NCBI GenBank assembly: GCA_900539645.1
Contig: UQCY01000050.1
Location: 1 to 12,307 of the forward strand
From: an uncultured Clostridium sp.
Lineage (GTDB): Bacteria > Bacillota > Clostridia > Peptostreptococcales > Peptostreptococcaceae
Direction: 5' to 3'
DNA: 12,307 bases
Part shown: in pieces, positions 1-7,403 of the stretch
How the letters are laid out: each line of letters begins with the position of its first letter
How positions within the stretch are numbered: the first letter of the stretch is position 1
Position numbers and translations under genes: made by a program
Notes under the pieces: model-generated
Told to the model about the DNA's origin: nothing
Seen by the model: the letters and a program-made list of their open reading frames with translations, nothing else
Database searches by the model: none

Positions 1-473
1 CCGTGGTCAACGTGTCCCATAACTGTTACAACTGGTGGTCTAGGTTTTAAATCTTCTTCTTTATCTTCTTCTATTTCCATTAATTTTTCTATTTCGTCTT
101 CAGTTTCACTATCATCTGCTGTAGTTAATTCAAATCCGAATTTAGTAGCAACTAATGATGCTATTTCAAAGCTTATTTCCTGGTTTATTGTCGCCATTGT
201 ACCCATCATCATAAGCTCTTTTATAACTTCTGATACAGTTTTACCCATTTCATTTGCTAAATCCTGTACAGTTATTTTTCCGCTGATTGATATTACATTT
301 CCTCTTTCAGCTATTACTTCTTCTTTTATCATTTCGTAAGCAAGTTCGAATTCTTCTCCTTCAAGAACATCTTCTTCACTTGATACTTCTATATCGAAAG
401 CTTTTAATTTATTTATAAGCTCCTCATTCGATATTTTTAATTCCTTTGCTAACTGGTCTACTCTTGTTGACAC
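1..473 (-). CDS. infB: Translation initiation factor IF-2, N-terminal part (partial)
   Basis: IF-2 is the GTPase that brings initiator tRNA to the 30S subunit and promotes 50S joining. The window edge cuts the gene, leaving 157 codons. Two IF2_N-type modules are visible: residues about 3-32 (RVDQLAKELKISNEELINKL) and about 64-116 (GKITVQDLANEMGKTVSEVI). A short acidic linker follows at about 119-142, then PPVVTVMGHVDHG, the start of the G1 loop of the GTPase domain. The stretch before the G domain is short, as expected for compact clostridial IF-2 rather than the long enterobacterial form. The start is GTG at 473, preceded by a G-rich Shine-Dalgarno; no ATG fits better. It lies 16 nt after the ylxQ stop and is the last visible gene of the rimP-nusA operon. 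Identity is very secure; the rest of the protein lies beyond position 1. Confidence 0.96.
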   Translation of the reverse strand, partial: MSTRVDQLAKELKISNEELINKLKAFDIEVSSEEDVLEGEEFELAYEMIKEEVIAERGNVISISGKITVQDLANEMGKTVSEVIKELMMMGTMATINQEISFEIASLVATKFGFELTTADDSETEDEIEKLMEIEEDKEEDLKPRPPVVTVMGHVDH

Positions 474-477
474 AAGA

Positions 478-486
478 CCACCCCCT
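478..486 (-). promoter_or_regulatory. Ribosome binding site that fixes the GTG start of infB
   Basis: The minus strand reads AGGGGGTGGTC just before GTG at 473. It follows an extended anti-16S match (AGGAGGTGATC) with two differences. This supports GTG initiation although the spacing from the core is short. Confidence 0.7.
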
Positions 487-489
487 ATA

Positions 490-807
490 TTAAATTTCTT
501 CTAACAATTCCAATATCTTCTTCGCAAATCCTCTATCCTCGATACCTATAACAGCACGAAAACTCTTTCCAATTGCGTTTCCAATTTCTTCTTTTGTTCC
601 GTATTCAACCATCTTTACATTTCTAAAAGATGATTTATCTCTAAAAAGTTTTTTAGTATTATCTGATGCATCTGTTGCAACTATAACTAAATCAACTTTT
701 CCTTTTTTTAAATCTTGAAGAGTCGTATCATCTCCTGATACAACCTTTCTAGCTCTAGTAGCTAGACCTAATAGTGACATTACTCTTTTTTTAGACATAT
801 TATTCAT
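490..807 (-). CDS. ylxQ: YlxQ, L7Ae/L30e-family RNA-binding protein
   Basis: A 105-residue single-domain protein of the L7Ae/L30e/S12e/Gadd45 fold, a family that binds kink-turn RNA. Family marks are the N-terminal LLGLATRARKVVSGDDTTL (about 12-30), the hydrophobic core strand VDLVIVATDASDNTKK (about 38-53) and the late AVIGIEDRGFAKKI segment (about 85-100). It sits between ylxR and infB, the standard position of YlxQ in Firmicutes. The ATG at 807 overlaps the end of ylxR by 8 nt (ATGAATAA), and a GGAG lies 10 nt upstream, so this ATG is preferred over the one three codons later. The overlap suggests translational coupling. The cellular RNA target of YlxQ is not established to my knowledge; RNA binding is inferred from the family. 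Confidence 0.92.
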   Translation of the reverse strand: MNNMSKKRVMSLLGLATRARKVVSGDDTTLQDLKKGKVDLVIVATDASDNTKKLFRDKSSFRNVKMVEYGTKEEIGNAIGKSFRAVIGIEDRGFAKKILELLEEI

Positions 808-1072
808 AATCTTCTAACTCCGTAAGTAATCTTTCATATACTTCTTGTGGTACTTCCATTTTAAAAGCTCTATTTAACGCTTTACTTTTTATAGCTTTTT
901 TAAGACATTCGGCACTTTTGCAGATATATGCTCCTCTACCATTTGCCTTACCTGTTGGATCTAAAAATATTTCGCCTTCTTTATTTTTAACTATTCTTAT
1001 AAGGCCCTTTTTAGAATCTCTTTCCTGACAAGCTATACATTTTCTCTGAGGTACTTTTTTCACTTTCTGCAA
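800..1072 (-). CDS. ylxR: YlxR (RnpM) family RNA-binding protein
   Basis: A 90-residue basic protein of the YlxR (DUF448) family. The signature RKCIACQERDSKKGLIRIV is at residues about 10-28, and GKANGRGAYICKSAECLKKA follows at about 42-61. The Cys pair in CIAC and the later Cys residues are typical. The B. subtilis homologue has been reported to bind and modulate RNase P (name RnpM); I rely on memory for that. It lies between nusA (20 nt downstream of its stop) and ylxQ (overlapping by 8 nt), as in most Firmicutes. The start is TTG at 1072 with AGGAGGG six nt upstream; no in-frame ATG lies nearby. Identification is secure. The regulatory role is inferred from the family. Confidence 0.94.
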   Translation of the reverse strand: MQKVKKVPQRKCIACQERDSKKGLIRIVKNKEGEIFLDPTGKANGRGAYICKSAECLKKAIKSKALNRAFKMEVPQEVYERLLTELEDYE

Positions 1073-1078
1073 AACAAT

Positions 1079-1085
1079 CCCTCCT
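1079..1085 (-). promoter_or_regulatory. Ribosome binding site for the TTG start of ylxR
   Basis: AGGAGGG on the minus strand lies 6 nt before TTG at 1072. The near-perfect site and spacing decide for TTG initiation. Confidence 0.85.
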
Positions 1086-1092
1086 AACTCAT

Positions 1093-2265
1093 CTATTCTT
1101 CTACAGTTTCTTCTTTTACTTCTACGTCATCTGCGAATAAATCTTCATCTGAGAAATCTGCAAATTCATCATTGAATTCTAATTCGCTTTCTTCTTTTTT
1201 ATCGTATACACCATTTGCTAAATCTTCTTCGTACTGAGATTCGCTTTTTATGTCTATTTTCCATCCAGTAAGTTTAGCTGCTAATCTAGCATTCTGTCCG
1301 TCTTTACCTATTGCTAATGAAAGCTGATAATCTGGTACAACTACTAATGCTGATTTTTCTTCTTCATCAACTTCTACCTTAACAACTTTTGATGGGCTTA
1401 ATGATGCAGATATATATTCAGCAAAATCATCGCTGTATTTTATTATATCTATTTTTTCATCTCCAAGTTCATCTACTATGTTTTTAACTCTTGATCCCTT
1501 AGGTCCTACACAAGCTCCTATTGGATCTATTTTTTCGTCTACTGATTTAACAGCCATTTTAGTTCTTGATCCAGCTTCTCTAGCTATAGATTTTATCTGA
1601 ACTATTCCCTGTTCTATTTCTGGAACTTCAAGTTCGAATAATCTTCCAACAAGACCTTTATTACTTCTTGATACTATTATCTGAGGTCCTTTGCTTCCTT
1701 TTTTAACTTCTACAACGTAAACTTTTATTCTCTGACCTTCTTTATATATTTCGTTGTCTATTTTTTCGCTCCGTGGCATAACACCTTCTATTTTACCAAG
1801 GTCTACATATACAACGCTTGGAGTAGCTCTAGTTATTTCACCGTCTACTATTTCGCCTTCTCTTTCCATGAATTCGTTGTAAACTATTTCTCTTTCTGCT
1901 TCTCTTAATCTCTGAACAACTACCTGTTTAGCTGTCTGAGCTGCTATTCTACCAAAGTTACTTGGAGTTACTTCATTTCTTATAACATCTCCTATTTCGT
2001 AGCTTGGGCTTATTTTTTTAGCTTCTGAAAGTTCTATTTCTAAGAAACTATCGTAGTAATCAGATTCATCAACTACAGTTCTAGTAGAGTATACTCTTAT
2101 ATCTCCATTTTCTCTGTCAAATTCTACTTCAACATTCCGCGCCTGACCAAAGTTTTTCTTATAAGCTGTTAAAAGAGCCTGTTCGATAGTATCTATAAGT
2201 ATTTCTTTGTCTATGCCTTTAGTTTCTACTATCTCGTTTAATGCGTTTAAAAATTCCTGATTCAT
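1093..2265 (-). CDS. nusA: Transcription termination/antitermination factor NusA
   Basis: NusA binds RNA polymerase, increases pausing and stimulates intrinsic termination. The 390 residues show the RNA-polymerase-binding N-terminal domain (about 1-126, with GRIAAQTAKQVVVQRLREAE at 105-124), an S1 domain (about 134-198), KH1 (about 200-283, GPKG loop at 254-257) and KH2 (about 290-345, IGKDGQN at 319-325). There are no C-terminal acidic repeats like those of E. coli NusA, as usual for Firmicutes. The protein does end in a strongly acidic tail at about 355-390, somewhat longer than I expect for the B. subtilis protein (about 370 residues). The ATG at 2265 has AAGGAGG five nt upstream and lies 23 nt after rimP. 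The operon leader upstream of rimP carries a hairpin and U tract that could be a NusA feedback site. Confidence 0.98.
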   Translation of the reverse strand: MNQEFLNALNEIVETKGIDKEILIDTIEQALLTAYKKNFGQARNVEVEFDRENGDIRVYSTRTVVDESDYYDSFLEIELSEAKKISPSYEIGDVIRNEVTPSNFGRIAAQTAKQVVVQRLREAEREIVYNEFMEREGEIVDGEITRATPSVVYVDLGKIEGVMPRSEKIDNEIYKEGQRIKVYVVEVKKGSKGPQIIVSRSNKGLVGRLFELEVPEIEQGIVQIKSIAREAGSRTKMAVKSVDEKIDPIGACVGPKGSRVKNIVDELGDEKIDIIKYSDDFAEYISASLSPSKVVKVEVDEEEKSALVVVPDYQLSLAIGKDGQNARLAAKLTGWKIDIKSESQYEEDLANGVYDKKEESELEFNDEFADFSDEDLFADDVEVKEETVEE

Positions 2266-2288
2266 TTTTCCTCCTTGTGCATCTAAGA

Positions 2289-2753
2289 CTAGAATTTTAT
2301 AGCTAATCTTATTATTGCAACGTCCTTTCTATTGAATTTCATTTCTTCATTATTTATGATAACAACTATATTATTTTCTTCATCTAAACCTACTAGTTCC
2401 CCTTCGAACTGTTTAACACCATCTATGGCTTTGTAAAGTTTTATTTCCACATCTCTTCCTTTGTACTTCACAAACTCTTTATCTCTTTTTAGTGCTCTAT
2501 CAATTCCAGGAGAAGATACTTCAAGATAATAATTTTCTTCTATAAAATCATTTTCGTCAAGTTTTGGGCTTAATTCTCTACTTACCTCTTCACATTCGTT
2601 AAGAGATATTCCACCTTCTTTATCAACCACTACTCTTAAATAGAACTGGCCTGCTTCTTTTACGTACTCAACGTCTACCGTTTCATAACCTTTTTCATCC
2701 GTTATAGCAGTTACCATTTTTTCAACTCTATCTACTATTTCACTTTTTTTCAT
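2289..2753 (-). CDS. rimP: Ribosome maturation factor RimP
   Basis: RimP assists maturation of the 30S ribosomal subunit in the cytoplasm. The 154-residue length is typical. Visible marks are the N-terminal alpha/beta domain with YLRVVVDKEGGISLNECEEV (about 33-52), the family motif YLEVSSPGIDRALKRDKEF (about 77-95) and a C-terminal Sm-like beta domain (about 98-154). The ATG at 2753 has AGGAGG about 10 nt upstream. It is the first gene of the rimP-nusA-ylxR-ylxQ-infB operon. Its leader contains a promoter candidate and a hairpin with a U tract. Identification is secure. Confidence 0.97.
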   Translation of the reverse strand: MKKSEIVDRVEKMVTAITDEKGYETVDVEYVKEAGQFYLRVVVDKEGGISLNECEEVSRELSPKLDENDFIEENYYLEVSSPGIDRALKRDKEFVKYKGRDVEIKLYKAIDGVKQFEGELVGLDEENNIVVIINNEEMKFNRKDVAIIRLAIKF

Positions 2754-2801
2754 TATTATCTATCCTCCTTATTCAATTGTAATTTTTCGTTCTTTTTCCA
2801 T

Positions 2802-2832
2802 AAAAAAGAGTGAGAACAACTGCCTCACTCTT
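2802..2832 (-). terminator. Hairpin and U tract in the rimP leader: intrinsic terminator or NusA attenuator
   Basis: On the minus strand AAGAGTGAG (2832-2824) pairs with CTCACTCTT (2814-2806) around a 9-nt loop. Six T follow (2807-2802, two of them shared with the stem) before the run is broken by ATGG. The stem is short and the U tract is interrupted. It lies between polC and rimP, about 50 nt before the rimP ATG and about 30 nt downstream of the expected transcription start. It can end polC transcripts and also limit entry into the nusA operon. Seen directly: stem and U tract. Attenuation is inferred from B. subtilis. Confidence 0.8.
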
Positions 2833-2867
2833 CCTTTCCTTGTAAAAGATAAACTGTATTAATTTAT

Positions 2868-2896
2868 ATATTATCACATATTTCCCATGTTTGCAA
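2868..2896 (-). promoter_or_regulatory. Candidate sigma-A promoter of the rimP-nusA operon
   Basis: On the minus strand TTGCAA (2896-2891) is followed after 17 nt by TAATAT (2873-2868). The overlapping reading TGTGATAAT gives an extended -10 (GATAAT at 2875-2870). A start near 2861 would give a leader of about 108 nt that includes the hairpin at 2802-2832. The region is AT-rich, so chance matches are possible; the match is moderate. Confidence 0.5.
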
Positions 2897-2900
2897 GATT

Positions 2901-2936
2901 TGACAATAATAAATTACAATAATTATAACATTGTCA
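2901..2936. repeat. Inverted repeat upstream of the rimP promoter
   Basis: TGACAAT (2901-2907) and ATTGTCA (2930-2936) are perfect inverted arms. Inside them AATTA and TAATT form a second small stem around a 3-nt loop. No U tract follows on either strand, so this is not a terminator. It lies just upstream of the candidate -35 element and downstream of the polC stop. It may be an operator, or a 3' structure of the polC mRNA; neither is shown. Confidence 0.5.
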
Positions 2937-2963
2937 TTTCTTCTAAAAACTTGACTTTTATTT

Positions 2964-5900
2964 TTAGAATAATGAAAGCTGATTCTTATCGCTCATACTT
3001 CCAAGTGAGCCATGCTTGTCTAATGTTTCAACAACAGTTCTCGAAATCTTAGTTCTCTTTCTAAAATCTTCCTTAGAAATAAACTCTCCATTTTCTCTTT
3101 CCTCTACAATATGTATCGCTGCATTTTCTCCAACTCCCTGAAGCGCTGTCATAGGTGGCCTTAAAAGTCCAGGCCCTATCACTTCAAACTCTGTTGCAGA
3201 TGATTTATAAATATCAACAGGCGCAATTTTTATTCCCCTTGCATACATTTCTTGCGCAACTTCCAAAATTATATACATTCCTTTTTCCTTTTGAGTTGCG
3301 TCATTTCCAAGTTCTTCAATTTCTTTTTTCTTTGCCTTTATCGCATCGTATCCCTTTATAATAAGATCTGCGTCAAAATCCTCTACTTTTGTAGTAAAGT
3401 ACGTCGCATAAAATGCCTCTGGATAATGCACTTTACAGTACGCAAGTCTGAAAGATGTCATAACATATGCAACCGCATGTGCTTTAGGGAACATGTATTT
3501 TATTTTTTTACAAGAATTTATATACCAATCCGGAACATTATTTTCAATCATCGCCTCTTCATGTTCTGGCTTTAATCCTCTACCTTTTCTGACACTTTCC
3601 ATTATCGTGAAACTCATCTTTGGTGGAAGTCCTTTAAATATCAAGTAGTTCATTATATCGTCTCGTGTAGATATAACTTCTTTTAGTCCAACTATATTTT
3701 CTCTGACCAAATCCTGTGCATTATTTACCCAAACATCTGTCCCATGAGAAAGCCCAGATATTCTGACTAACTCTGCAAATGTAGTCGGCTTTGTATCTAA
3801 AAGCATCTGTCTAACGAATTTTGTCCCGAACTCTGGAATTGCAAGACATCCTATCTCACAATCTATTTCCTCAGGAGTTACACCAAGTGCCTCAGTTGAA
3901 GTAAATAAAGACATTGTAGCAGGGTCATCTAGAGGAATATCAGTTATTGTTATTCCTGTTATATCTTCAAGCATTCTTATAATGGTCGGACCATCGTGCC
4001 CAAGTATGTCTAGCTTCAGAATTCTACCACTTATAGAATGATAATCGAAGTGAGTAGTTATAACTCCACAGTTTACATCATTAGCTGGATACTGAATTGG
4101 AGTAAAATCATAAACATCCTTGTAATCTGGTATAACCATTACTCCTCCAGGATGCTGCCCTGATGTTCTCTTAACACCTGTACAACCTTCTGCAAGTCTA
4201 AGTACCTCAGCTGATGGAACTTCTATATCATTTTCTTCAACGTATTTCTTTGCATACCCAAATGCAGTCTTTTCGGCTACTGTACCTATTGTACCTGCTC
4301 TATAGACGTGACCTTCACCAAACAGCTCCTCAGTATACTTATGTATAACTGGCTGATATGAACCAGAGAAGTTAAGGTCTATATCCGGTTCTTTATCCCC
4401 TTCAAATCCTAAGAAAACTTCAAACGGTATATCATGTCCGTTCTTTATAAGTTTTTCACCACATTTTGGACAAACTTTATCTGGTAAATCTATTCCAGAT
4501 CCCCATTCACCTATAGCATAGAAGTACGAATACTTACACTCTTTATTAGGACAAACATAATGAGCTGGAAGTGGGTTAACCTCTGTTATATCACTCATTG
4601 TAGCTGCAAATGAAGAACCAACAGAACCCCTTGAACCAACTAGATATCCATCTGAAAGTGATTTTGCAACTAGCTTCTGTGCAATTATATACATCACCGC
4701 ATAACCATTACCGATTATAGAGTTTAGCTCTCTATTAAGCCTTTTTTCTACTATCTCTGGAAGTGGATCTCCATAAATATCCACAGCCTTTTTAAAGCAC
4801 ATCTCTCTAAGTTCTACATCTGAACCTTCAATTACCGGTGGATAAGTTTCATCTGGTATCGGTTTAACATCCTCTACCATATCAGCTATAAGATTTGTAT
4901 TTTCTACAACAACCTCATAAGCAAGTTCTTCTCCTAAATAAGAAAACTCATCTAGCATTTCGTCAGTAGTTCTAAAATGAAGGTAAGTCTCCTCATCATC
5001 TAGCTTAAATCCTTGAGAGAATTTAAGCACCCTTCTAAGCACTGCATCGTGTTTATCTAAGAAATGAACATCTCCAGTAGCTACAGGAATTTTACCAAAT
5101 TTCTTGGCAGTTTCTACAACTCTTCTATTTATTTCCTTTAACTCATCTTCGTCCTCAACATCTCCATTATCTATCATAAATCTATTATTATCTATAGGCA
5201 TTACTTCAATATAATCATATGGAGCTATAATCTTTTCCATTTCTTCATCTGGAAGTCTTTTCTTAACAGCATCGTATACAACACCTGCTTCACATGCAGA
5301 TCCTACAATAATTCCCTCTCTATATTCATCAAGCACACTTTGAAGAATTCTCGGTGCTCTGTAAAAATGATTAACATGCGCATCAGATACAATCTTGTAA
5401 AGATTTTTTATACCAGTCTGATTTTTTGCAATCAATGTTATATGATGAGTTTTTAATTTTGTATAGTCAACCTTTCCAAGTACTGTATTTACATCTGATA
5501 ATTTTTCAACTCCTTGTTTTTTTAACATTCCAAGGAATTTTATAAATATATTTGCAGTTGCTTCGGCATCGTCTACAGCTCTATGGTGGTTAAGTAGCTG
5601 CACACCGACCTCTTTTGCAACCTTATCTAGCTTATATCTTTTTAAATTAGGAAGCATAATTCTAGCAAGCATCAGTGTATCTACCTTTTTATTCTTATAC
5701 TCCAATCCCTGCTCTTTACACTTCTGCATAATAAATCCTGTATCGAAGTCTGCATTATGAGCAACTAGCACGTCATCTCCTACAAACTCCATAAACTTAG
5801 GAAGTATTTCTTCAATTGTAGGCTTGTCTTTTACCATTTCATTGGTAATTCCTGTAAGCTCCTGAACTCTATATGATATATCTTTTTCTGGATTTACAAG

Positions 5901-7265
5901 CTCACTAAATCTATCCACAATCTCAAAATCTCTTATCTTAACAGCACCTATTTCTGTTATCTTGTCGTTTATATTGGAAAAACCTGTAGTTTCCAAGTCA
6001 AACACTACAAACTCTTGAGATAAACTCTTATCATTTGCATCCTCTATGGCATCTTTATTATCCTCTGTTAGATACCCTTCAACCCCATAAAGCACCTTTA
6101 TCCCTTCTTTTTTAGCTGCATTCATAGCATCTGGGAATCCCTGTACAACACCATGGTCAGTTATTGCAATAGCAGGATGTCCCCATTTTGCAGCACGAGA
6201 TACAAGTCCTTTAACTGAGCAAATTGCATCCATTGAGGACATCTGAGTATGTGCGTGTAGTTCCACTCTTTTCTTTTCAGCAGTATCTTTTCTCTCTTCT
6301 CTTTCTTCCTTTCTCATACCGCTGATTGTCATACTTATCTCTCTCTGGAATGTATCATAAAGAACATCTCCCTTTATCTTTATATACATACCCTTGCTTA
6401 TTTTTCCAAGTACCCAATCTTTATTAGTATCAGTAAGGAATATTTTACAAGTTATAGAACTTGTGTAGTCTGTTACCATAAGCATTAGAAGGATTTTACC
6501 ATTTCTAAGCTCTTTTATCTCTATGTTGAATATTGTTCCCTCTATACCTACAGTTCCAGAATTGCTATCTAGGTTTTCTATTTTTTCTGTAAGGACATTT
6601 ACATTTTCTCCATAAATCATATTTTCGTCCTTCTCATCTTTTATAACATATCCGCTTTCTTCTTCGGACTCACTAGTTTTATTTCTATTTTCTTTTTCGA
6701 GAATCATAATCTTTTCATTGAATTCTCTATCTATTTTTTCAACTAATTTCTTCCTATCAACCTTTTCATCGACTGCGCTCTCGATTTCAATATCCATATC
6801 AATTCCAAACTCCTCACTTATTGTATGTTTTAGAGTTGTAGTGATATTCTTATTCATAATTCTCTGGTAAAATATACCCTTTGGAATTTTTATCTTAAGT
6901 TTGTTTTCTATGCATAAATACTCAATCTCTTTCTGCCACCCAGATATAGATGGGCAAATACTCTTTAGTATATATACTATATTAGGCCAATATTTTTTCA
7001 TTATATCTTTTTCTGTTTTTCTCTCAAACCCTGTATACTCTATCTTAAACTTTATCTCTCTAAAATATTTATTCTTAGCCTTTATCTCCCTTTGAGCTCT
7101 TTCTAAATACTCATATGGAACAACGTCTTTAGAAGATAGATAGAAATATACAGTTTTATTTTCTTTAAAGTAGATAACTTTTTTTATATAAACATCTTCC
7201 ATCTTTTTTATAAGAGAAGTATTGCTTATATCCATTTTTATCATACATTCCTTTAAGCTTTCCAA
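2964..7265 (-). CDS. polC: DNA polymerase III PolC (Gram-positive alpha subunit with proofreading)
   Basis: PolC is the replicative DNA polymerase of low-GC Gram-positives and has its own 3'-5' exonuclease. At 1433 residues it has full family length. Domains: N-terminal domain (about 1-225), OB fold (about 238-318), PHP domain beginning at RVELHAHTQMSSMD (333-346) and ITDHG (368-372), interrupted by a DnaQ-like exonuclease (about 418-580; D423, E425, D506, H561, D566), then PHP again to about 735. The palm includes GSRGSVGSS (877-885), a four-Cys zinc site (C905, C910, C932, C935), PDIDLNFSG (D961, D963) and LDILGHD (D1086), the expected catalytic aspartates. The fingers and duplex-binding part follow. 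The C-terminal end, QLSLF, is a beta-clamp binding motif. The start is TTG at 7265 with AGGAGAG 9 nt upstream; ATG codons 8 or 11 are weaker alternatives. No confident promoter is visible upstream. Confidence 0.98.
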   Translation of the reverse strand: MESLKECMIKMDISNTSLIKKMEDVYIKKVIYFKENKTVYFYLSSKDVVPYEYLERAQREIKAKNKYFREIKFKIEYTGFERKTEKDIMKKYWPNIVYILKSICPSISGWQKEIEYLCIENKLKIKIPKGIFYQRIMNKNITTTLKHTISEEFGIDMDIEIESAVDEKVDRKKLVEKIDREFNEKIMILEKENRNKTSESEEESGYVIKDEKDENMIYGENVNVLTEKIENLDSNSGTVGIEGTIFNIEIKELRNGKILLMLMVTDYTSSITCKIFLTDTNKDWVLGKISKGMYIKIKGDVLYDTFQREISMTISGMRKEEREERKDTAEKKRVELHAHTQMSSMDAICSVKGLVSRAAKWGHPAIAITDHGVVQGFPDAMNAAKKEGIKVLYGVEGYLTEDNKDAIEDANDKSLSQEFVVFDLETTGFSNINDKITEIGAVKIRDFEIVDRFSELVNPEKDISYRVQELTGITNEMVKDKPTIEEILPKFMEFVGDDVLVAHNADFDTGFIMQKCKEQGLEYKNKKVDTLMLARIMLPNLKRYKLDKVAKEVGVQLLNHHRAVDDAEATANIFIKFLGMLKKQGVEKLSDVNTVLGKVDYTKLKTHHITLIAKNQTGIKNLYKIVSDAHVNHFYRAPRILQSVLDEYREGIIVGSACEAGVVYDAVKKRLPDEEMEKIIAPYDYIEVMPIDNNRFMIDNGDVEDEDELKEINRRVVETAKKFGKIPVATGDVHFLDKHDAVLRRVLKFSQGFKLDDEETYLHFRTTDEMLDEFSYLGEELAYEVVVENTNLIADMVEDVKPIPDETYPPVIEGSDVELREMCFKKAVDIYGDPLPEIVEKRLNRELNSIIGNGYAVMYIIAQKLVAKSLSDGYLVGSRGSVGSSFAATMSDITEVNPLPAHYVCPNKECKYSYFYAIGEWGSGIDLPDKVCPKCGEKLIKNGHDIPFEVFLGFEGDKEPDIDLNFSGSYQPVIHKYTEELFGEGHVYRAGTIGTVAEKTAFGYAKKYVEENDIEVPSAEVLRLAEGCTGVKRTSGQHPGGVMVIPDYKDVYDFTPIQYPANDVNCGVITTHFDYHSISGRILKLDILGHDGPTIIRMLEDITGITITDIPLDDPATMSLFTSTEALGVTPEEIDCEIGCLAIPEFGTKFVRQMLLDTKPTTFAELVRISGLSHGTDVWVNNAQDLVRENIVGLKEVISTRDDIMNYLIFKGLPPKMSFTIMESVRKGRGLKPEHEEAMIENNVPDWYINSCKKIKYMFPKAHAVAYVMTSFRLAYCKVHYPEAFYATYFTTKVEDFDADLIIKGYDAIKAKKKEIEELGNDATQKEKGMYIILEVAQEMYARGIKIAPVDIYKSSATEFEVIGPGLLRPPMTALQGVGENAAIHIVEERENGEFISKEDFRKRTKISRTVVETLDKHGSLGSMSDKNQLSLF

Positions 7266-7274
7266 TCTTTTCTT

Positions 7275-7281
7275 CTCTCCT
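7275..7281 (-). promoter_or_regulatory. Ribosome binding site for the TTG start of polC
   Basis: AGGAGAG on the minus strand lies 9 nt before TTG at 7265. The ATG seven codons later has only AAAGGA with a 4-nt gap, so TTG is preferred. Confidence 0.65.
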
Positions 7282-7295
7282 AACAGTATTTAAAA

Positions 7296-7326
7296 TTTAC
7301 AAACTTCCAATTTATTTGTTTGCAAA
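7296..7326. repeat. Inverted repeat upstream of polC
   Basis: Arms TTTACAAAC (7296-7304) and GTTTGCAAA (7318-7326) match in 8 of 9 positions. In polC-sense RNA the mismatch becomes a G-U pair, so a 9-bp stem with a 13-nt loop can form. It ends about 15 nt upstream of the polC ribosome binding site. It may be a leader hairpin or an operator, or chance in AT-rich DNA. Confidence 0.4.
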
Positions 7327-7344
7327 ATAATATATTAACGTAAA

Positions 7345-7378
7345 TAAAGAATCATGTACAAATTATCGCACATGATTC
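7345..7378 (-). terminator. Intrinsic terminator of the autolysin gene
   Basis: On the minus strand GAATCATGT (7378-7370) pairs with ACATGATTC (7357-7349) around a 12-nt loop, followed by TTTATTT. It lies 26 nt after the stop at 7404. The U tract is interrupted, so some readthrough into polC is possible. No U run follows on the plus strand. Confidence 0.75.
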
Positions 7379-7403
7379 CATATATTCTATAAATTTATTT
7401 TTA

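Noticed and set aside
3155..3575. Plus-strand open frames of 68 and 107 codons inside polC
   Set aside because: They are antisense to a fully conserved polC, lack ribosome binding sites and have a composition (many Phe, Leu, Cys) typical of shadow frames.
6901..7095. Plus-strand 64-codon frame in the 5' part of polC
   Set aside because: Antisense shadow of the PolC N-terminal domain, with no family resemblance and no good start signal.
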